Part shown: positions 6,949 to 8,146 of the stretch, piece after piece | Numbering within the stretch: position 1 is the stretch's first letter | Layout: the number at the start of each line of letters is the position of its first letter | Origin: an uncultured Sphingobacteriaceae bacterium | GTDB lineage: Bacteria; Bacteroidota; Bacteroidia; Sphingobacteriales; Sphingobacteriaceae | Reading direction: 5' to 3' | Length of the DNA stretch: 8,146 nucleotides | NCBI GenBank assembly: GCA_946480915.1 | Contig: CAMLLO010000072.1 | Coordinates: 1 to 8,146 of the forward strand | The notes under the pieces: model-generated | What the model saw: only the letters and a program-made list of their open reading frames with translations | Told to the model about the DNA's origin: nothing | Database searches by the model: none | Translations under genes and position numbers: made by a program

Positions 6949-7056
6949 ATGAATATCAGAAAGAAAGTATTGCAGGTAACAGCTCTTTTTGCTGCAGCGG
7001 GGACGCAGGCTCAAAACCCGATTATACAAACCATTTATACAGCCGATCCAGCGCAT
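6949..7056 (+). pseudogene. 5' stub of a GH43_29-like enzyme, in frame with the GH27 gene
   Basis: ATG 6949 encodes MNIRKKVLQVTALFAAAGTQ, then AQNPIIQTIYTADPA, a complete signal peptide and the first strand of a GH43. AQNPIIQT-YTADPA is the same as residues 42-56 of the enzyme at 3565 apart from one residue, and includes the catalytic-base Asp. After Ala the next codon is His (CATCCT) instead of Pro-Ile-Val, so the homology stops sharply near nt 7053-7056. The frame stays open without a stop through HPTNYKLK into the Met of the GH27 gene at 7078. The body of the GH43 (more than 400 codons) has been deleted or replaced. As a stub it has no enzymatic function, but its promoter and leader may now serve the GH27 gene. 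Confidence 0.85.
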
Positions 7057-7077
7057 CCTACCAATTATAAATTAAAA

Positions 7078-8146
7078 ATGAATACAGCAAGTAAAAGCAT
7101 ATTTACTCTTGTCTTCGCTATTATCTTCAGCTTATTAAGCATAAGTACTCTTTCCGCACAAACTGTTTGGTTAGATCAACTGGATCTCAGCCCAGCTACA
7201 CAGGGCTGGGGCATACCTAAAAAAAACAGGACGGTTGATGACAACATCATGACCATCGCAGGCAAAACCTTTCAGCGTGGCTTCGGCACACACGCAGAAA
7301 GCTCTCTTTTTATTCAGCTCGATGGTAAGGCAAATTCGTTTACCGCGCAGGTTGGCATTGATGATGAGGTGAAAGGGCGTCAGTCCGCCGTAGAGTTTAT
7401 TGTATACGGCGATGGAGCGAAGCTTTGGTCGAGCGGTGTAATGCATGAAGGCGATACTGCCCGGCCATGTAATGTGAAACTTTCGGGTGTGAAAAAACTT
7501 GGGCTGGTGGTAACAGAAGGAGGAAACGGTAACAGCAGCGATCATGCCGACTGGGCTGATGCTAAATTTGAGGCGGCAGGCGTATCAACTTTTGCTACTT
7601 TTTATCCTGTCCCGAGTGAGCCCTACATTCTTACCCCTAAGCCATCGGCAAAACCGAAGATTAATAGCGCAAGCGTTTTCGGTGTCCGCCCGGGATCTCC
7701 GTTTCAGTTCAGGATACCTGCCACCGGAAACCGGCCAATGACCTTTCAGGTTACCGGCTTGCCTCAGGGACTAAAGCTGGATCAAAAAACAGGACTTATC
7801 ACTGGTAAGCTTGTAAAAGCCGGCACTTACGTTATTCAATTGAAGGCAAAGAATGCGAAAGGCAGAGCCGAAAAAAGTTTACGCATTATCTGTGGAGATA
7901 AAATTGCACTTACCCCGCCAATGGGTTGGAATAGTTGGAATTGTTTCGCTGGAGAAGTTTCTGGTGAGAAAGTTAAGCGCGCTGCGGAAGCAATGGTGAA
8001 AACCGGACTTATAAATTACGGATGGGATTATGTAAATATTGACGGTTACTGGCAAAATAACCGCGATTCGAATGATCCCGACCTGCAAGGCAAGCTGCGG
8101 GACGAGGCTGGTAATATAGTTCCTAATAAAAGGTTTGGAGATATGA
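7078..8146 (+). CDS. GH27 alpha-galactosidase with N-terminal NPCBM domain, 5' part only
   Basis: The frame has no stop from ATG 7078 to the window end (356 full codons), so the gene is cut at its 3' side. The signal peptide (MNTASKSIFTLVFAIIFSLL, cut after LSA at about residue 27) supports this start, and ATTAAAA precedes it as a typical A-rich Bacteroidota leader. Residues about 28-168 are an NPCBM carbohydrate-binding domain (LDLSPATQGWG, then FQRGFGTHAES, VGIDDEV, then VTEGGNG). Residues about 185-270 are an Ig-like putative domain (GLPQGLKLDQKTGLITG). From about 276 comes the GH27 catalytic start (LTPPMGWNSWNCF, then INYGWDYVNIDGYWQ). The catalytic nucleophile (YDWC-type motif) and acid lie past the window. 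It should release terminal alpha-galactose from galactomannan or xyloglucan side chains. Residue 323 is Gly where relatives usually have Asp. The gene looks more GC-rich than its neighbours by eye. The same frame extends upstream into the GH43 stub (6949), giving an alternative start with a second signal peptide. Confidence 0.92.
   Translation, partial: MNTASKSIFTLVFAIIFSLLSISTLSAQTVWLDQLDLSPATQGWGIPKKNRTVDDNIMTIAGKTFQRGFGTHAESSLFIQLDGKANSFTAQVGIDDEVKGRQSAVEFIVYGDGAKLWSSGVMHEGDTARPCNVKLSGVKKLGLVVTEGGNGNSSDHADWADAKFEAAGVSTFATFYPVPSEPYILTPKPSAKPKINSASVFGVRPGSPFQFRIPATGNRPMTFQVTGLPQGLKLDQKTGLITGKLVKAGTYVIQLKAKNAKGRAEKSLRIICGDKIALTPPMGWNSWNCFAGEVSGEKVKRAAEAMVKTGLINYGWDYVNIDGYWQNNRDSNDPDLQGKLRDEAGNIVPNKRFGDM

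Noticed and set aside
7171..7545. 124-codon minus-strand frame
   Set aside because: It lies wholly opposite the NPCBM domain of the GH27 gene, whose coding evidence is strong.
7544..7741. 65-codon plus-strand frame
   Set aside because: Out of frame inside the GH27 gene, between its NPCBM and Ig-like domains; no independent support.
1..8146. CRISPR arrays, tRNA or rRNA genes, riboswitches, a SusC/SusD pair or a defence or secondary-metabolite system
   Set aside because: I saw no regularly spaced repeats, no cloverleaf-like RNA and no matching protein motifs; the region is explained by glycoside hydrolases and gene decay.

Overview
The window looks like part of a plant-hemicellulose utilisation region from a Bacteroidota genome, most likely Sphingobacteriaceae (Pedobacter- or Mucilaginibacter-like). 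This placement is inferred from the modest GC content, A-rich leaders without clear Shine-Dalgarno sequences, periplasmic or surface glycoside hydrolases whose signal peptides end in AQ, a lipoprotein with an acidic stretch after its cysteine, and a decayed protein of the MG2/TonB-plug type common in that group. Every convincing gene is on the + strand.

Layout: (1) nt 1-947, the 3' part of a GH43 enzyme with a C-terminal concanavalin-like domain; (2) nt 1163-1492, a small lipoprotein followed by a perfect 20-bp hairpin; (3) nt 1665-2928, a pseudogene of a large outer-membrane-associated protein (regulatory-like domain plus TonB-plug-like domain) with a stop after the signal peptide, a second in-frame stop and a 1-nt frameshift; (4) nt 2929-3564, gene-poor decayed DNA with one recognisable stub (nt 3325-3462, signal peptide plus a possible GH31 N-terminus); (5) nt 3565-4989, an intact GH43 with a C-terminal CBM6, arabinoxylan arabinofuranosidase-like; (6) nt 5133-6731, an intact GH43 of the beta-xylosidase/arabinofuranosidase type with a C-terminal concanavalin-like domain; (7) nt 6750-6935, a fragment resembling an IS110-type transposase; (8) nt 6949-7056, the first ~36 codons of another GH43_29-like enzyme; (9) from nt 7078 to the window end, the 5' part of a GH27 alpha-galactosidase with an NPCBM domain and an Ig-like linker domain.

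Functionally, the intact enzymes would strip arabinose and xylose (the GH43s) and galactose (GH27) side groups from arabinoxylan, xyloglucan or galactomannan-type polymers outside the cytoplasm. No SusC/SusD pair or regulator is visible.

I see no clearly new system. The most noteworthy signal is how the locus is being rebuilt. Several 5' gene ends (signal peptide plus a few codons) survive without their bodies. One of them is in frame with the GH27 gene, giving two signal peptides in tandem. The CBM6-linked GH43 seems to carry an N-terminal motif borrowed from the other GH43 type. The GH27 enzyme has Gly where the family normally has the second Asp of its substrate-binding pair.
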